From NCBI RefSeq assembly GCF_000744225.1, contig NZ_JQLN01000005.1, positions 1,426,001 to 1,490,000 on the forward strand: 64,000 nucleotides of DNA, in the 5' to 3' direction. Position numbers and translations under genes: made by a program. The notes beneath the pieces were generated by a model that had not been told where the DNA came from, searched no databases, and saw only the letters and a list, made by a program, of their open reading frames with translations. How positions within the stretch are numbered: the stretch's first letter is position 1; each line of letters opens with the position of its first letter. The stretch is from Kitasatospora mediocidica KCTC 9733. Its GTDB lineage: Bacteria > Actinomycetota > Actinomycetes > Streptomycetales > Streptomycetaceae. Positions 1 through 10,639 of this stretch are shown here, piece after piece.

Positions 1-692
1 TGGCCGACGTGGTCCAGCCGGTGGTGGACGTCGAGGGCCTCTTCTGTGTCCCGGCCACCATCGACCTGGCCGGCGCGGAGATCGAGCTGGTCTCGCTGGT
101 GGCCCGGGAGAGCCGGCTGCAGCGGGCCATCGCCGCCTACGAGCAGCCGCTCGACTACATCCTGATCGACTGCCCGCCCTCGCTTGGCCTGTTGACGGTC
201 AATGCGCTGGTGGCGGGCCAGGAGGTGCTGATCCCGATCCAGTGCGAGTACTACGCGCTGGAGGGGCTGGGGCAGCTGCTGCGCAACGTCGAGCTGGTGC
301 GTGCGCACCTGAACCCGACGCTGCACGTCTCGACCATTCTGCTCACCATGTACGACGCCCGGACCAGGCTGGCCGCCCAGGTCGCGGAGGAGGTGCGCAA
401 CCACTTCGCCGCCGAGGTGCTGCGGACCGCCATTCCGCGGTCGGTCCGGATCTCCGAGGCACCGAGCTACGGTCAGACCGTACTCACCTACGACCCGGGA
501 TCCACCGGGGCGCTCTCCTACCTGGAGGCCGCCCGTGAGCTGGCGCTGCGGGCGGTGGGCCTGGAGACTCCGCCCAGCGTGGTGGAGCAGGCTGCCGCGG
601 ACGCTCTCGGCGCGGTGGGCAAGCACCGGCACACGATCGGCGCGCAGGCGGCGCCGATGGCACAGCACAGCACGATGGAGGGCAACCGGTGA
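1..692 (+). CDS. parA: Chromosome-partitioning ATPase ParA (5' end outside window)
   Basis: C-terminal part of a ParA/Soj Walker ATPase, the nucleoid-bound motor that moves ParB-parS complexes during sporulation septation. The frame is open to the window edge, so the Walker A motif and true start lie upstream; the GTG at 9 is only an internal codon. The ATPase fold shows in the stretch DYILIDCPPSLGLLTVNAL (Walker B region) and in the later segment around RTAIPRSVRISEAPSYGQTV, which is typical of the family. The stop TGA (690-692) overlaps the parB GTG (689-691), which suggests translational coupling. The next gene, ParB, and the nearby parS sites make the assignment firm. Confidence 0.96.
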   Translation, partial: ADVVQPVVDVEGLFCVPATIDLAGAEIELVSLVARESRLQRAIAAYEQPLDYILIDCPPSLGLLTVNALVAGQEVLIPIQCEYYALEGLGQLLRNVELVRAHLNPTLHVSTILLTMYDARTRLAAQVAEEVRNHFAAEVLRTAIPRSVRISEAPSYGQTVLTYDPGSTGALSYLEAARELALRAVGLETPPSVVEQAAADALGAVGKHRHTIGAQAAPMAQHSTMEGNR

Positions 693-1786
693 GTGGTCGC
701 AGGGGTCTGGGACGAGGGCTTGGGGCGCTGATCCCGCCGGGCAGCGCGCCGGGGGCGGCGAGCGGGACGACGACGGTGGCTCCGGCACGCTCCGGTCAGC
801 CGGAGGGGCTGCCGACGGGCGCGCTGCTGCCGACCGGCACGGTGTCGCCCAGCGCGATGCCGGTCCTGCCCTCGGGTCGCGGCACGGTGGCGGCCAAGGC
901 GGCGGAGAACGCCCGGGAGGCTCTCGCCGAGCTGGCCCCGGTCGAGGGAGCGCGGTTCGCCGAGCTGCCGCTGGACAGCATCACGGCCAACCCGCGCCAG
1001 CCGCGCGAGGTGTTCGACGAGGACAAGCTGGCCGAGCTGGTCGCCTCCATCAAGGAGGTGGGCCTGCTCCAGCCGGTGGTGGTGCGTCAGGTCGGTCCTG
1101 AGCGGTTCGAGCTGATCATGGGCGAGCGCCGCTGGCGCGCCTCTCGTGAAGCGGGCCTGGAGCAGATCCCCGCGATCGTCCGGGCCACCGAGGACGACAA
1201 GCTGTTGCTGGACGCGTTGCTGGAGAACCTGCACCGGGCGGAGCTGAACCCGCTGGAAGAGGCCAACGCCTACGAGCAGCTGCTGACCGACTTCTCCTGC
1301 ACCCACGACGAGCTGGCCGACCGGATCGGCCGCTCGCGTTCGCACGTCTCCAACACGCTGCGCCTGCTGCGGCTCTCCGCCACGGTGCAGCGCCGGGTTG
1401 CCGCTGGTGTGCTGACAGCCGGTCACGCGCGTGCCCTGCTGGGCGTCGTGGACGGCGAGCGGCAGGACCAGCTGGCCCGCCGGATCATCGCCGAGGGGCT
1501 CTCGGTGCGCACCACCGAGGAGATCGTCGCGCTGCTGGACCAGGACGAGAAGCCCCAGCGCCCGGCCGGCCCGAAGGCCGGCAAGCTGCTCTCCCCGGCC
1601 TTCAACGATCTGGCCGGCCGGCTCTCCGACCGCTTCGACACCCGGGTCAAGGTCGAGGTCTCCCAGCGCAACGGGAAGCTCGGCAAGGGCAAGGTGGTCC
1701 TGGAGTTCGCTTCGGTGGAGGACCTCAACCGGATCCTGGACAGCCTGGCGCCGGGGGACGACGGGCTGCGGCTCTCCCCGAGCTGA
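689..1786 (+). CDS. parB: Centromere-binding CTPase ParB
   Basis: ParB loads at parS and spreads to form the segregation complex around the origin. The protein has 365 residues. It begins with the family-typical RRGLGRGLGALIP, followed by an Ala/Pro/Gly-rich linker to about residue 88. The ParB/Srx domain starts near residue 90, with the CTP-binding GERRWR box at 145-150. A helix-turn-helix follows (around DELADRIGRSRSHVSNTLRLL), then a C-terminal dimerisation domain. Start: the GTG overlaps the parA stop by 4 nt. Its target TGTTTCACGTGAAACA occurs 31 bp after its own stop and three more times in the first 17 kb. Confidence 0.97.
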   Translation: MSGRRGLGRGLGALIPPGSAPGAASGTTTVAPARSGQPEGLPTGALLPTGTVSPSAMPVLPSGRGTVAAKAAENAREALAELAPVEGARFAELPLDSITANPRQPREVFDEDKLAELVASIKEVGLLQPVVVRQVGPERFELIMGERRWRASREAGLEQIPAIVRATEDDKLLLDALLENLHRAELNPLEEANAYEQLLTDFSCTHDELADRIGRSRSHVSNTLRLLRLSATVQRRVAAGVLTAGHARALLGVVDGERQDQLARRIIAEGLSVRTTEEIVALLDQDEKPQRPAGPKAGKLLSPAFNDLAGRLSDRFDTRVKVEVSQRNGKLGKGKVVLEFASVEDLNRILDSLAPGDDGLRLSPS

Positions 1787-1805
1787 GTGCTCGGAGGTTC
1801 GAACA

Positions 1806-1843
1806 CTGTGGGTGCATGTTTCACGTGAAACATGCACCCACAG
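1806..1843. other. parS site 1, within a 38-bp perfect palindrome
   Basis: The core TGTTTCACGTGAAACA is at 1817-1832, identical to the parS consensus known for Streptomyces ParB. The symmetry extends perfectly to 1806-1843. It lies between parB and the acetyltransferase gene. It resembles a terminator hairpin but has no T-tract, and the core identifies it as a ParB site. Confidence 0.95.
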
Positions 1844-1922
1844 CCGTCTGCGCCGGGCTTTCACGGATGGGTCCTTGGGCGTGGGGGTCCCTGGGTAGGA
1901 ACCGATCGAGGAGGTGTGGTGG

Positions 1923-2540
1923 ATGGGACGCAGAATCGCCCCACTGACCCTGGACAACCTGGCCGACCTGCCGGAGCCGTGCCGCTCCTGCGTGTTCTGG
2001 GAGCTCGACCCGGTGCGGGGCCGGGAGGCGGTGGAGGCGGGGAAGCCCGAGCTGGAGAAGGAGGGCTGGATCTCCGCCGTGCTGCTGGAGTGGGGCTCCT
2101 GCGGGCGGATCGTCTATGTGGACGAGGAGCCGGTCGGCTTCGTGCTCTACGCGCCGCCCGCCTATGTGCCGCGCTCGCAGTCCTTTCCGACGAGCCCGGT
2201 CTCCCCGGATGCCGTTCAGCTGATGATCAGTCGGGTGGTGCCCGGCTATCAGCACCAGGGGCTGGGCCGGGTGCTGGTGCAGACGGTGGCGAAGGACCTT
2301 CTGGGGCGCGGCTTCCGGGCGATCGAGGCCTTCGGAGTGGCCGGCGCCGAGCGGCCGGGATGCCTGCTGCCCGCCGATCACCTGCTGGCGGTCGGCTTCA
2401 AGACGGTCCGCCCGCACCACCGCTACCCCCGGTTGCGGCTGGAGGCCCGCTCCACGCTCTCCTGGAAGGGCGACGTGGAGGGCGCGTTGGAGCGGCTGCT
2501 CGGGGGAGCCCGCAAGGAGCCCGCCCTACGGCCGTTCTGA
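1923..2540 (+). CDS. GNAT-family N-acetyltransferase
   Basis: Acetyl-CoA-dependent N-acetyltransferase fold of about 205 residues. The acetyl-CoA-binding motif A region is visible at VVPGYQHQGLGRVLVQTVAKDLL, with a Q-x-x-G-x-G-like turn (QHQGLG). The substrate is unknown. Early Cys residues (PEPCRSCVFWE) give the CRSC motif typical of this actinobacterial subfamily. I chose ATG 1923 because GAGGAGG (1908-1914) is 8 nt upstream; the in-frame GTG at 1914 overlaps that ribosome-binding site. The gene sits between parB and trxA, a position I recall as conserved in Streptomyces. It converges on trxA across a strong hairpin. Confidence 0.85.
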   Translation: MGRRIAPLTLDNLADLPEPCRSCVFWELDPVRGREAVEAGKPELEKEGWISAVLLEWGSCGRIVYVDEEPVGFVLYAPPAYVPRSQSFPTSPVSPDAVQLMISRVVPGYQHQGLGRVLVQTVAKDLLGRGFRAIEAFGVAGAERPGCLLPADHLLAVGFKTVRPHHRYPRLRLEARSTLSWKGDVEGALERLLGGARKEPALRPF

Positions 2541-2557
2541 GGCCTGCTGAGACCGAA

Positions 2558-2601
2558 AATGCCGGGAGGCGGGTCCGCTCGCGGACCCGCCTCCCGGCAT
2601 T
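2558..2601. terminator. Bidirectional hairpin terminator
   Basis: A 21-bp perfect inverted repeat (arms 2558-2578 and 2581-2601) lies between the convergent acetyltransferase and trxA genes. The arms begin AATGCCGGGAGG and end CCTCCCGGCATT, so A/T pairs flank the GC stem on both sides. It probably stops transcription from either direction. Confidence 0.85.
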
Positions 2602-2626
2602 CACCCCATCCGGGGCGCTACCTACG

Positions 2627-2959
2627 TCAGAGCGTGATGATGCCGTCGAGGTCGCGCAGGATCATGCCCTTCGGACGCGCGCCGACGATGGTCTTCACGA
2701 TCTCGCCGCCCTGGTACACGTTGAGGGTCGGGATCGAGATCACCGCGTACTTGGCGGGGATCTCCGGGTTCTCATCTATGTTGATCTTGGCGATGGTGAT
2801 CTGGTCGCCGTACTGGTCGGCGATCGCCTCCAGGACCGGGGCGACCTGCTTGCACGGGCCGCACCAGGGCGCCCAGAAGTCGACCAGGACGGGCTTCTCG
2901 CTCTGGAGAACGGACGCGTCGAAGGTCTCGTCGGTCACGGTGATGATGGCGTCGGCCAC
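2627..2959 (-). CDS. trxA: Thioredoxin
   Basis: Cytoplasmic thiol-disulfide reductant of about 110 residues, the usual thioredoxin size. The active site is FWAPWCGPCK, and the cis-Pro loop follows at ISIPTLNVYQGG. Start: I prefer GTG 2959 (protein begins VADAIITVTDETF) because GGGAG lies 5 nt upstream; a TTG at 2971 is also in frame and would add four residues. It lies downstream of trxB on the same strand, with parS2 in the 127-bp gap. Thioredoxin and its reductase sit next to sigM/rsmA, the arrangement known from mycobacteria and Streptomyces. Confidence 0.96.
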   Translation of the reverse strand: MADAIITVTDETFDASVLQSEKPVLVDFWAPWCGPCKQVAPVLEAIADQYGDQITIAKINIDENPEIPAKYAVISIPTLNVYQGGEIVKTIVGARPKGMILRDLDGIITL

Positions 2960-3024
2960 GGGAACTCCCAAAGTCGCATTCAGCGATGTGTTGCGGGTGG
3001 AAACTGCGGTCCAGCGGGTGCCGC

Positions 3025-3066
3025 CCCCGGGTGGCGCTGTTTCACGTGAAACAGCGCCACCCGGGG
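3025..3066. other. parS site 2, within a 42-bp perfect palindrome
   Basis: The core TGTTTCACGTGAAACA is at 3038-3053, and perfect dyad symmetry extends to 3025-3066. It lies in the gap between trxB and trxA. The outer arms are GC-rich (CCCCGGGTGGCGC), so the RNA could also form a strong hairpin, but the ParB core is exact. Confidence 0.95.
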
Positions 3067-3085
3067 ACCGGCGGAGTCCGCTGGG

Positions 3086-4054
3086 TCAGGCCGCGACCTC
3101 GGCCGTGGCCTTGGTCGCCTGGTCGGCCAGGTGGGCCAGGTAGCGCTCGGCGTCCAGCGCGGCGGAGCAGCCGGTGCCGGCGGCGGTGATCGCCTGGCGG
3201 TAGGTGTGGTCGACCACGTCGCCGGCGCCGAAGACGCCGGTGAGGTTGGTGCGGGTGGAGGGGGCCTCGACCTTGAGGTAGCCCTCGGCGTCCAGTTCCA
3301 GCTGGCCGGTGAAGAGCTCGGTGCGCGGGTCGTGGCCGATGGCGATGAAGAGGCCGGTGACCGGCAGCTCGCGCAGCTCGCCGGTCGTGGTGTCGCGCAG
3401 GGTGACGCCGGTCAGCTTCGGGTCGCCGTGGATGGCCTCGACCGCGCTGTCCCAGGCGAAGGAGATCTTCGGGTCGGCGAAGGCGCGCTCCTGCATGGCC
3501 TTGGAGGCCCGCAGGCTGTCGCGGCGGTGGATGACCGTGACGCTCTTGGCGAAGCGGGACAGGAAGGTGGCCTCCTCCAGGGCGGTGTCGCCGCCGCCGA
3601 CCACGGCGATGTCCTGGTCGCGGAAGAAGAAACCGTCACAGGTGGCGCACCAGGAGACGCCGCGCCCGGAGAGCGCGTCCTCACGCGGCAGCCCGAGCTT
3701 GCGGTGCTGCGAGCCGGTGGTGACGATCACCGCGTGGGCGCGGTGCACGACACCCTCGGAGTCGGTGACGGTCTTGATCTCGCCGGTGAGGTCGACCTCG
3801 ACGATGTCGTCGGGGACCAGCTCGGCGCCGAACCGCTCGGCCTGTGCCCGCATGCTGTCCATCAGCTCGGGGCCCATGATGCCGTCCCGGAAGCCGGGGA
3901 AGTTCTCGACCTCGGTGGTGTTCATGAGCGCACCGCCGGCCGTCACCGCACCCTCGAAGACGAGGGGCTTGAGGGAAGCCCGCGCGGTGTAGAGCGCGGC
4001 CGTGTACCCTGCCGGGCCGGAGCCGATGATGATCACGTTACGGACGTCGCTCAC
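3086..4054 (-). CDS. trxB: Thioredoxin-disulfide reductase
   Basis: FAD/NADPH enzyme that reduces thioredoxin; 322 residues, typical of the low-molecular-weight bacterial class. It shows the FAD-binding [13 protein letters not shown] near residues 8-20, the redox-active CATC at 136-139, the NADPH-binding [12 protein letters not shown], and the C-terminal FAD motif [15 protein letters not shown]. The ATG at 4054 has GGAG in front (reverse of ctcctgg). It lies downstream of rsmA on the same strand and upstream of trxA. Disulfide-stress control by a sigma factor is known elsewhere in Streptomyces, but here the sigma input is only inferred from neighbours. Confidence 0.97.
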   Translation of the reverse strand: MSDVRNVIIIGSGPAGYTAALYTARASLKPLVFEGAVTAGGALMNTTEVENFPGFRDGIMGPELMDSMRAQAERFGAELVPDDIVEVDLTGEIKTVTDSEGVVHRAHAVIVTTGSQHRKLGLPREDALSGRGVSWCATCDGFFFRDQDIAVVGGGDTALEEATFLSRFAKSVTVIHRRDSLRASKAMQERAFADPKISFAWDSAVEAIHGDPKLTGVTLRDTTTGELRELPVTGLFIAIGHDPRTELFTGQLELDAEGYLKVEAPSTRTNLTGVFGAGDVVDHTYRQAITAAGTGCSAALDAERYLAHLADQATKATAEVAA

Positions 4055-4189
4055 TGCATCTCCTGGTTCGCATCGCGACCCGCGCTAGCGGGGAGGGGCG
4101 GCGGTCCTGCTCCGCCGACCCGGACAACGACTCACCAGTCTCCCGCATTCCCCGGCTGCCCAGCACCAGCCGCCCACCTCACGAATGGC

Positions 4190-5140
4190 TTACGGCGCTG
4201 CCACGGTCTGGTGCAGTTCGACGGTGGCGGGTGCGGCGGGGGTGTGCAGAGCGCAGCCCGCGTCGAGCAGGTAGACGTCCAGCCGGCCCGGATCGGCGGG
4301 GAGCGGGAAGACGTAGACGTCGACCGGGGTGCTGCCGTAGCGGCCATGGCCGACCGCGAGCGGGACCTTGCCGGCGTCGCCGCCGACGGCCGCCCGAACG
4401 CATCCGGGGAGCTGGTCGGTGGGGGCGGTGGCGTCGGCGTTCTGGTTGGTGGCGTGCGGCACGATCTTGGCTGTGGAGCCCGAGGGCTGGGAGGCCAGCA
4501 GCTGCTGTACCTGGGACGGCAGGCCGTCCGCGCTGAAGACCGGTCCGCCGGCCAGGGCGGGGGAGTCCGCGGGCCGCAGGGTGGCGCTGTTCGCACTGCT
4601 CGCGATGTTGTCGTTGGAGGAGCCGGAGTGGACCAGGACGGCCCCCAGTCCGAGCACGGCGAGGCATCCGGCGGCGGCCAGCAGCATCCGGGCCCGGCGG
4701 CGGAAGGCCGTCCGTCCGGGCCGCGAGCTGCGGTCGCTGCGGCCGGGCGGCGCGGCGATCGGAGAGCGGGGGAGACCCGGACCCGAAGCCGAACCCGAAG
4801 CCGAACCCGAAACCGGAGCCGAAGCCGGCTCGCCGATGGGGTGTGCGGCGGCCTCGGCGGCCAACGCGGCGTCGATCCGCAGCGCGACGTCCGCGGGCAT
4901 CGCCGGCGGGTCGTCGGAGCCGAGCAGTTCGGCCAGCTCGGCCAGCGCGACGAGAGTGTCGGCGCACTGCGCGCAGCCGTCCAGATGCGTGCGGACGGCG
5001 GCGGCCTCCTCGGCGCCGAGCAGTTCCTCCTGCAGATCCGCCAGCTGGTCGGTGGACGGGTGGTCGTCGGACGGCTGGTCCGTGGAAGGGGCGGAGGCCG
5101 TCGGATCGTCCTCGACGGGGTCGGGTGCCTGGTTGGTCAT
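4190..5140 (-). CDS. rsmA: Anti-sigma factor, RsmA-like
   Basis: Membrane-anchored anti-sigma factor, presumably for the adjacent SigM; 316 residues. The N-terminal cytoplasmic part contains an HxxxCxxC zinc-anti-sigma motif (HLDGCAQC). A Ser/Gly/Ala-rich linker follows, then one membrane segment (ARMLLAAAGCLAVLGLGAVL), and an extracytoplasmic domain with two further Cys residues. S. coelicolor RsmA is reported to bind a [2Fe-2S] cluster; whether this protein does cannot be seen from sequence. Its ATG overlaps the sigM stop by 4 nt. The linker is encoded by a degenerate 12-bp tandem repeat (about 4780-4830). Confidence 0.87.
   Translation of the reverse strand: MTNQAPDPVEDDPTASAPSTDQPSDDHPSTDQLADLQEELLGAEEAAAVRTHLDGCAQCADTLVALAELAELLGSDDPPAMPADVALRIDAALAAEAAAHPIGEPASAPVSGSASGSASGPGLPRSPIAAPPGRSDRSSRPGRTAFRRRARMLLAAAGCLAVLGLGAVLVHSGSSNDNIASSANSATLRPADSPALAGGPVFSADGLPSQVQQLLASQPSGSTAKIVPHATNQNADATAPTDQLPGCVRAAVGGDAGKVPLAVGHGRYGSTPVDVYVFPLPADPGRLDVYLLDAGCALHTPAAPATVELHQTVAAP
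4780..4830 (-). repeat. 12-bp tandem repeat encoding a Ser-Gly-Ala linker
   Basis: Degenerate copies of GAACCCGAAGCC run through the rsmA gene and encode the linker SGSASGSASG just before the membrane segment. Copy number may vary between strains without breaking the frame. Confidence 0.7.
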
Positions 5141-5862
5141 CGGGGCGTCGCGTCTCCTTCCAGGCTCAGCTTGCGCACGGGGATGGCGGGATCCCTCGAT
5201 GGGACGGAGCCGGAGCCCGCTGGGTTCCCCGGTGGCGGGGGACGGGTCGATGTTTCACGTGAAACATCGCTCCCGCGCAGATGGCGGACGAGCGGCAGCA
5301 GCCGGGCCCGGCCGCGCGCGCAGCGGCTTTTCACGGTGCCGACGGGCACGCCGAGCACCTCGGCCGCCTCGGCGACCGGATAGCCCTGCATGTCCACCAG
5401 GACTATCGCGGCCCGCTGGTCGACGGGGAGCGTGTCGAGCGCGGTCGCCAGCTCGCGGCGCAGCTCCTGGCGGACCACCAGGGCGTCGGTGGGCTCGGTG
5501 CTGCCGACCAGGGTGTCGAGCTGCTGCGGGTCCTCGTCCAGCGAGCCGGTGCGACGGCTGGCGGTCCGCCGGGCGCGGTCGAGGCAGGCGTTGACCACGA
5601 TCCGGTGCAGCCAGGTGGTGACGGCGGAGCGGCCCTGGAAGGTGTGTGCGGCGCGGAAGGCGGAGACCAGTGCGTCCTGGAGCGCGTCGGCGGCCTCCTC
5701 ACGGTCGCTGAGGGTGCGCACGGCCACGGCCCAGAGGCGGTCCCGATGGCGCTGGACCAGCACGCCGAAGGCAGCCTTGTCACCGTCGACATGACGTGCC
5801 AGGAGCTCCGCGTCGGTCGGCTCGGCGGCCTCGGACAGCTGCTGTCGCGTCGGCTCCGCCAT
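5137..5862 (-). CDS. sigM: ECF sigma factor SigM
   Basis: Extracytoplasmic-function sigma factor of about 241 residues. Region 2 is visible around RHRDRLWAVAVRTLSDREE and region 4 around VAEAAEVLGVPVGTVKSR. Start: I chose ATG 5862 because AGAGGGG lies 7 nt upstream; an upstream in-frame start at 5907 has no ribosome-binding site. The stop overlaps the rsmA start (ATGA), so sigma and anti-sigma factors are coupled. The C-terminal tail of about 45 residues after region 4 is Pro/Ser-rich. A perfect parS inside that tail is translated as DVSRETS. Gene order matches sigM/rsmA in Mycobacterium and Streptomyces. Confidence 0.93.
   Translation of the reverse strand: MAEPTRQQLSEAAEPTDAELLARHVDGDKAAFGVLVQRHRDRLWAVAVRTLSDREEAADALQDALVSAFRAAHTFQGRSAVTTWLHRIVVNACLDRARRTASRRTGSLDEDPQQLDTLVGSTEPTDALVVRQELRRELATALDTLPVDQRAAIVLVDMQGYPVAEAAEVLGVPVGTVKSRCARGRARLLPLVRHLRGSDVSRETSTRPPPPGNPAGSGSVPSRDPAIPVRKLSLEGDATPR
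5248..5269. other. parS site 3, inside the sigM coding sequence
   Basis: The core TGTTTCACGTGAAACA is at 5251-5266, with perfect symmetry to 5248-5269. It lies in the 3' part of sigM, where it is read as D-V-S-R-E-T-S in the tail beyond sigma region 4. Confidence 0.95.
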
Positions 5863-5910
5863 CTGCTGTCCCCTCTCTGCCGCTCGGGTGCGCACGGCGA
5901 GCCGCACAGC

Positions 5911-7755
5911 TCAGCCGGCGACCTTGATCTCCGCGACCTTGCCCCGGTAGGTTCCGGCCCCATCATTGGGGAGGCTGGTCAGCCAGATCAAGAGGTAACG
6001 GGTGTGGACCGGCGTGGTGGGCCGGAAGTCGGCGGTGGAGCCGGTGCTCGTGGCGACCGGGTCGCCGAAGTCGGTGAACTGGCTGGGTGCGGTCGCGCCC
6101 GAGCCGCTGGGCACCCGCAGTTCGGCAGTGGTGTCGCCGCCCGCGAACTGCACCGAGACCTCGCCGACCGAGGTGGTCGAGCCGAGGTCGACCAGCAGGC
6201 CTGTGCCGTGTCCGATCGTGGTGAGGTTCTGGAGATAGCCCTCGGTCTGCCAGGAGGTGCTGGGGTTGTTGTCGTACGTCAGGGGCAGCTGGTCGGTGTG
6301 CATCGGGCCGTCGCCCAGCGGGTTGAACGAGGTGACGCCGGCGATCGTCACCGGCTTCAGCGGCGCCATCGAGGTGGCCGGGCTGGGCGAGCCGGCGACC
6401 CCGGTGACGCCCAGGGCCTGCTTCTCGCTGCTGCCGGAGCCGCCGTTGCCCAGCTGGCTGGCGAGGTGCCAGGAGCCGTAACCGATCGCGGCGAGCAGGG
6501 TGACCGACAGGGTCCACTTGAGCAGCCGCTTGGCGCGCCGGCGCGGTGCGGGGCGGGCGGGGATCCGCTCCTGGTGCATCGTCGCCGGAGCCGGTGCGGG
6601 CCGCTCCACCGCCGGGTGGGGCTCGCGGGGCTCGCGGCTGGTCCGGCCGGCCACCGGCTCGGGCACCGAGTAGCGCGGCTGGGCGAGGCCGGGCTGGGCA
6701 GGGTCGGGCTGCGGCTGGCGGATCCTGGGCAGCAGCGCGATGGCCTTAGTCAGCTCGGCCGGGGTGGTGATCGGCTCCAGGTGGTGCGGCGGCGGGTCGC
6801 ACAGGGTCCGTGCGGCGAGGTCGGACAGGCCGCGGTGGATGCCGGCCCGGACCTGGTCGGGGGGCACGCAGCCGAGGCTCTTGGGCAGCCCCTGGAGGTC
6901 GTACCGGTCCTCGGGGTAGGGCCACCGGTGGGTGAGCGAGGCGTAGAGCAGCACGCCGATCGCCCGGGTGTCCACCAGCTCGGCGTCCTCCTCGGGCAGC
7001 CCGCGCAGCGCGGCGTCCACGGCCACGCCGTTGATCCGGTACTGGCCGGTGTCGGTGCGCAGCACGCACCGCGGGGTGAGCCGCAGGTGCGAGCGGCCGC
7101 TGCGGTGCGCGGCGGCGACCGCCTCGGCCACCTGGCGGACCATCTGGTAGGCGTCGTAGGGCTCCATCGGGCCGTCGGCGAGCAGCGTGGCCAGGTCGGT
7201 CGCGCCGGGCAGCCACTCCCGGATCACATAGACCAGGTCGCCCTCCTGGACCGCGTCCAGGACCTGGACGAAGCGCGGGTCGCCGAGCAGGGCGGCGGAC
7301 CGCGCGGCGGCCAGCACGTCCTTGGCCCGGTGATGCCCGGCGGCCATCAGGTGGACGCCGACGGCACGTCGGAGCTTCTCGTCGACCGCGCGCCAGCTGC
7401 TGAAGACCGCGGTCTGCGAGGTGCACTCCTCCAGCCGGTAGCGGTCGGCGATCTTGTCGCCGCTGTGCCGCTGTGGCACCGGGAGGTCCTCGGGGACGTC
7501 GTCCGCCGCGGCGTCGTCGTCGTCGTCGGGCTTCTCGTCGCTGTCGCTGTCGCCGTCGTCGCCGTCCTCGTCCGCGGGGGCGTCGTCCGTCCCGGCCGCT
7601 TCGGCCGGGACGGACGACGAGTCCTCGTCGGCGGCGGCCGAGGCCGCCCGATCGGTCAGCTCGGCGGCGATCTCGGAGGCGGAGAGCGGTGCTGTCGTCT
7701 CGGCCTCCTCCTCGGCCGCTGATGCGTCGACGACTGCCTTGGTGCCATCAGCCAC
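5911..7755 (-). CDS. Membrane pseudokinase with C-terminal extracytoplasmic domain (MurJ-associated)
   Basis: About 614 residues. An acidic disordered N-terminus (runs of D and E, to about residue 120) leads into a protein-kinase fold starting near GDKIADRYRLEECTS. The catalytic HRD loop is replaced by SHLRLTPRCVL and the DFG by INGVAVD, so it should be inactive. An Arg/Pro-rich linker, one membrane helix (LLKWTLSVTLLAAIGYGSWHL) and a discoidin-like beta domain (DNNPSTSWQTEGY, LLVDLGSTTSVGEVSVQF) follow. In mycobacteria the same domains are fused to MurJ (MviN), and the phosphorylated pseudokinase recruits FhaA. Here it is a separate gene 208 bp downstream of murJ. Start GTG 7755 has GGGGAGG upstream; an upstream start (7851) is less likely. 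Confidence 0.88.
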   Translation of the reverse strand: MADGTKAVVDASAAEEEAETTAPLSASEIAAELTDRAASAAADEDSSSVPAEAAGTDDAPADEDGDDGDSDSDEKPDDDDDAAADDVPEDLPVPQRHSGDKIADRYRLEECTSQTAVFSSWRAVDEKLRRAVGVHLMAAGHHRAKDVLAAARSAALLGDPRFVQVLDAVQEGDLVYVIREWLPGATDLATLLADGPMEPYDAYQMVRQVAEAVAAAHRSGRSHLRLTPRCVLRTDTGQYRINGVAVDAALRGLPEEDAELVDTRAIGVLLYASLTHRWPYPEDRYDLQGLPKSLGCVPPDQVRAGIHRGLSDLAARTLCDPPPHHLEPITTPAELTKAIALLPRIRQPQPDPAQPGLAQPRYSVPEPVAGRTSREPREPHPAVERPAPAPATMHQERIPARPAPRRRAKRLLKWTLSVTLLAAIGYGSWHLASQLGNGGSGSSEKQALGVTGVAGSPSPATSMAPLKPVTIAGVTSFNPLGDGPMHTDQLPLTYDNNPSTSWQTEGYLQNLTTIGHGTGLLVDLGSTTSVGEVSVQFAGGDTTAELRVPSGSGATAPSQFTDFGDPVATSTGSTADFRPTTPVHTRYLLIWLTSLPNDGAGTYRGKVAEIKVAG

Positions 7756-7963
7756 CGTCGTCCTGCCTCCCCTTGTATCGCCCGGTCCGGCGCCCCTGTC
7801 GGCCCGGCCCTCGGGAGGGCAGCCGTACGAGGACCCGGGTCTGCAGACCAAGTCGTTCTAAGACAATTGTGCCCACTCTTCCCACCTTGCTACGACCGGC
7901 GAGGGGCCCAACTGGTTGCGCTCGGTGCCGGACGGATCCGTGGGTGGACGAACTGAGGAGAAG

Positions 7964-10447
<2,484 letters not shown>

Positions 10448-10639
10448 GCCACCTCTTCGCTGTCCGGGTCCGGCCGCGCGGGGTCTCCGGGCGGCCTCGG
10501 ACCGGTCGGTCGGCCGACGCCGGACGATGCCACTGCCCGCCTGCCGTGGACCGGCCGGTCCCAGAGATCTACTGTCTCATCACGGCCCGCCCGATCCCGG
10601 CTTTCGACGCGGCTCGCCCCTGCGCCTTCTGCCGTCCGG

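Noticed and set aside
1806-1843. parS palindromes as intrinsic terminators
   Set aside because: They have no T-tract and carry the exact ParB core; termination is possible as a side effect but is not the main call.
518-1957. 479-codon frame antisense to parA/parB
   Set aside because: Composition is typical of a shadow frame and it runs across two well-supported genes and parS1.
5281-7722. 813-codon + strand frame opposite sigM and the pseudokinase gene
   Set aside because: No recognisable domain or ribosome-binding site; the minus-strand genes carry clear sigma and kinase-fold motifs.
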